Origin: Tenodera sinensis
Taxonomy: Eukaryota > Arthropoda > Insecta > Mantodea > Mantidae
Length of the DNA stretch: 64,000 nucleotides
Assembly (NCBI GenBank): GCA_030765045.1
Contig: CM060965.1
Span: forward strand, 150,174,374 to 150,238,373
Direction: 5' to 3'
The notes beneath the pieces are model-generated. The model saw only the letters and a program-made list of their open reading frames with translations, had not been told where the DNA came from and made no database searches. The position numbers were made by a program, and so were the translations under genes. Positions 62,405 to 64,000 of the stretch are shown here, piece after piece. The first letter of the stretch is position 1. Each line of letters starts with the position of its first letter.

Positions 62405-62406
62405 TA
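62402..62406 (-). promoter_or_regulatory. ORF1/ORF2 stop-start overlap TAATG
   Basis: On the minus strand the residual Gag frame ends ..LLQTLEQLFPKSSE followed by TAA at 62406-62404, and the ORF2 ATG occupies 62404-62402, sharing one A. Such overlaps couple termination of ORF1 with reinitiation on ORF2 in some non-LTR elements. Coupling here is inference from the arrangement. Confidence 0.7.
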
Positions 62407-63876
62407 CTCGGAGGATTTAGGGAACAGCTGCTCTAGTGTTTGCAGCAGGATTTGGTGTTTTTGTAGGACGTCAATTATGTAGGACGACATTGTCGTCCAT
62501 TATGGTGTGCATACATCTCCTCAAAATGTCAAGTGTCCGAATGATCATGTCCCCGAACCAGTTGGACAGTGTCCTGAATATCTCGATGTCTTCCGAGGAT
62601 ATAGCACCTCCGAGTTAAGCCAATGGGGCGGTCGGAGTGGTGCGTGCCGGCTGGGCATGTTGGGTTGGGGGTGGGGTGGGTACCTCGGCAGTTATAGTGA
62701 CTGCATCAGACGCAGTCATTTGCTCAAGTAGAGCTGACCGCTGTCTTTCAGCCTTTCTTTCTTTCCTCTCTCGCTTTTCGCGAGAAGGGCGTGGAAGTGG
62801 AGCTGCTCTCTCCTCCACGCTGGTGGCTGGTGCAGTTTGCACAGTGTGTGCCTGTGCAGGTCTGGTTTGTGCAGTTTCAGTCTGCTGCACAATTTTCTCA
62901 ACCTCGCTAAGGACGGCGGAGAAGCTCACCCCTGTGCGGACTGGTGCCACATTTCTAGGATCGCGGCGGCGCTTATCAATTATTTTTTGCCGCACTTCAC
63001 ACCCCTTGTAAACACTTGCATGGGGTTTGTAGCAATTGGCACACTCTTTGTCTTCTGTGCCTATGTGGCAATTTGCGACAAGGTGCTCTCCTGCACAGCG
63101 TAGGCATGCGAGCTTTCGTTCACATGCCTGGCTTGAATGGTGAAAACCCATGCATCTGCGGCATTGGGCTGGGCCATCTTGCCCATAATATCGCTCCACC
63201 TTGACTGCAGTGTGGAACAAGGTGCGCACAGCGTCTGCGCTGCAGCTGAGATTTTTATGCCGTGTTCCTCTAGGAGTGCCTCTGTTATTTCCTCTGGTGT
63301 ACACTCAGAGGAGAGTCCCCTAATTATGCGTCTTTCGACGTTGGGACGCTGGAGTGAGGAGGAGTAGAAGTGAATCTGCTCCTTCCTTAGTACTTGATTC
63401 GCCCTTTCAAAGACCTCGGGCGTGTAGGTTCGGATGTGAAACTTTCTTGGCTTCCTTTGAGCCTCAAAACCCTTGACCAATTTGGCCGCAAGTAGCTTCA
63501 TGATCTTTATATGGTTATTGAAAGAATCTGCTATTATTGTCGGAATCTTAGGCCCTCTCTTGGTTAGGGCCGGTTCTTCGGCCCCTCGTGGGGGATGCAG
63601 ACTGGAATTGGAGGATTTTCTTTTACTCCTGCGCTCAACGACGGTGAAGCCGTCGTCTTGCGCGATATCGTCCTCCTCGGACTCTGTCTCAGACAGCGGG
63701 AGGGGTGAGTTGCTGGGTACGGGTTTTGTAGTTTGTAATACCCGTTGAGGGGCCGTAGCCTTACGCTTGGACCCCTTAAGCCTCTTGGCTACAGGTTCTG
63801 CCACTTCAGGTGGGGATGGTTGGGAACTAGTCCCTCGTATTTGCCCGTTAAAGTCGGGTGTCGTTGCGGTTGCCAT
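62404..63876 (-). pseudogene. Jockey-type ORF1 (Gag) with zinc knuckles, frameshifted
   Basis: Start MATATTPDFNGQIRGTSSQP at 63876. A basic, Ser/Pro-rich N-terminus is followed by KIPTIIADSFNNHIKIMKLL, LAAKLVKGFEAQRKPRKFHI, EVFERANQVLRKEQIHFYSS and IIRGLSSECTPEEITEALLE (RRM-like Gag core of Jockey elements). A frame change plus probable loss of tens of codons occurs near 63260. The second frame carries three zinc knuckles: CRRCMGFHHSSQAC, CLRCAGEHLVANC and CANCYKPHASVYKGC (63130-63000). A Pro/Ala/Arg-rich tail meets a premature TAA at 62617. Beyond it the frame continues GGAISSEDIEIFRTLSNWFG, and after another shift ends at TAA 62406-62404. Gag would package element RNA and aid nuclear import. 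Confidence 0.83.
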
Positions 63877-64000
63877 CCGGCTGCCGCAGAGAACCGGATC
63901 CCCTCCTTAGAGGAGACCCCTGAGTGAGCCATATCGGCTCCGAGGAACGGAGTAGAAGTCCTACCTCTTGGCTGTGTCCTTGCGGACCCGCTGTCACAGT
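63877..64000 (-). other. GC-rich 5' UTR of the Jockey-type element
   Basis: Sequence upstream of the ORF1 ATG with no further ORF. Jockey-clade elements carry internal promoters here, but no specific promoter motif can be assigned. Cut by the window edge. Confidence 0.5.

Larger units (their letters stand above)
59640..64000 (-). mobile_element. Jockey-type non-LTR retrotransposon, nearly full length, inactivated
   Basis: From the right edge leftwards: GC-rich 5' UTR, Gag ORF1 (63876-62404), ORF2 with AP endonuclease and RT (62404-59812), and a short 3' region to about 59640. It is distinctly more GC-rich than the rest of the window. No RNase H domain follows the RT thumb, which fits the Jockey clade. 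The 5' end lies beyond the window or very close to its edge. The exact 3' boundary and target-site duplication could not be placed. Confidence 0.82.

Noticed and set aside
61567..63927. Multiple plus-strand frames of 60-124 codons
   Set aside because: Antisense shadows of the GC-rich Jockey-type ORFs, without recognisable domains.

Overview
This window looks like intergenic DNA from a large, AT-rich, repeat-laden arthropod (probably insect) genome. The transposon families support this: R2/R4-type and Jockey-type non-LTR elements, mariner and hAT relics, tRNA-derived SINEs and a Ty3-type Gag relic. So do the very long (TAA)n, (CA)n, (GACT)n-like and (GAA)n arrays. A polyneopteran such as a cockroach, termite or cricket is a guess only. 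I found no convincing host gene, no free-standing tRNA or rRNA gene and no CRISPR or bacterial-type feature. Almost everything that can be named is a mobile element or its debris.

Layout. 1-4 kb: an internally deleted hAT/CGGBP1-like relic and a decayed Ty3/gypsy-like Gag on the minus strand. 4.4-6.5 kb: two copies, in opposite orientation, of an unrecognised dispersed family, called here the 'ACTTTC family' after its terminal ACTTTCTCTACT. 7.7-9.3 kb: a frameshifted minus-strand copy of a widespread, repetitive animal protein family of unknown function ('GERFHQ' family). 10.2-10.8 kb: a diverged tandem duplication. 12.2 kb: a (TAA)n array. 14.6-17.9 kb: an ACTTTC copy split by a 5'-truncated R2/R4-type retrotransposon with an uninterrupted ~748-codon reading frame, the best-preserved coding sequence here. 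21.0-24.5 kb: two ACTTTC copies, then a deleted mariner, a ~390 bp (TAA)n array and the 3' end of a second R2/R4-type element. 25.2 kb: a SINE. 27.0-29.4 kb: a transposase N-terminus fragment and a non-LTR reverse transcriptase split by an ACTTTC copy. 35.1-35.9 kb: a SINE and a foldback element. 36-43.7 kb: a small inverted-repeat element, a mariner transposase fragment, a GACT-type simple-repeat block and a non-LTR 3' end with a (GAA)n tail. 44.0-46.0 kb and 53.5-55.9 kb: clusters in which ACTTTC elements are inserted into other ACTTTC elements. 50.6 kb: another non-LTR 3' end. 56.0-58.6 kb: a hAT N-terminus and two more R2/R4-type fragments. 58.9-59.6 kb: the 3' end of a second non-LTR type. 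59.6-64.0 kb: a nearly full-length but inactivated Jockey-type element that runs off the right edge.

The most informative signal is the ACTTTC family: about a dozen copies, ~0.75-1.1 kb each, ends sharing a 12 bp inverted motif, no visible ORF of its own, a hypervariable microsatellite at one fixed internal position, and repeated insertion into members of the same family in reverse orientation. Nested junctions give a relative chronology: non-LTR RT, then ACTTTC copy; ACTTTC copy, then R2/R4 element; ACTTTC copy, then mariner; ACTTTC copy, then reversed ACTTTC copy, then tandem duplication. All family names are from reading translations and motifs by eye; no database search was run.
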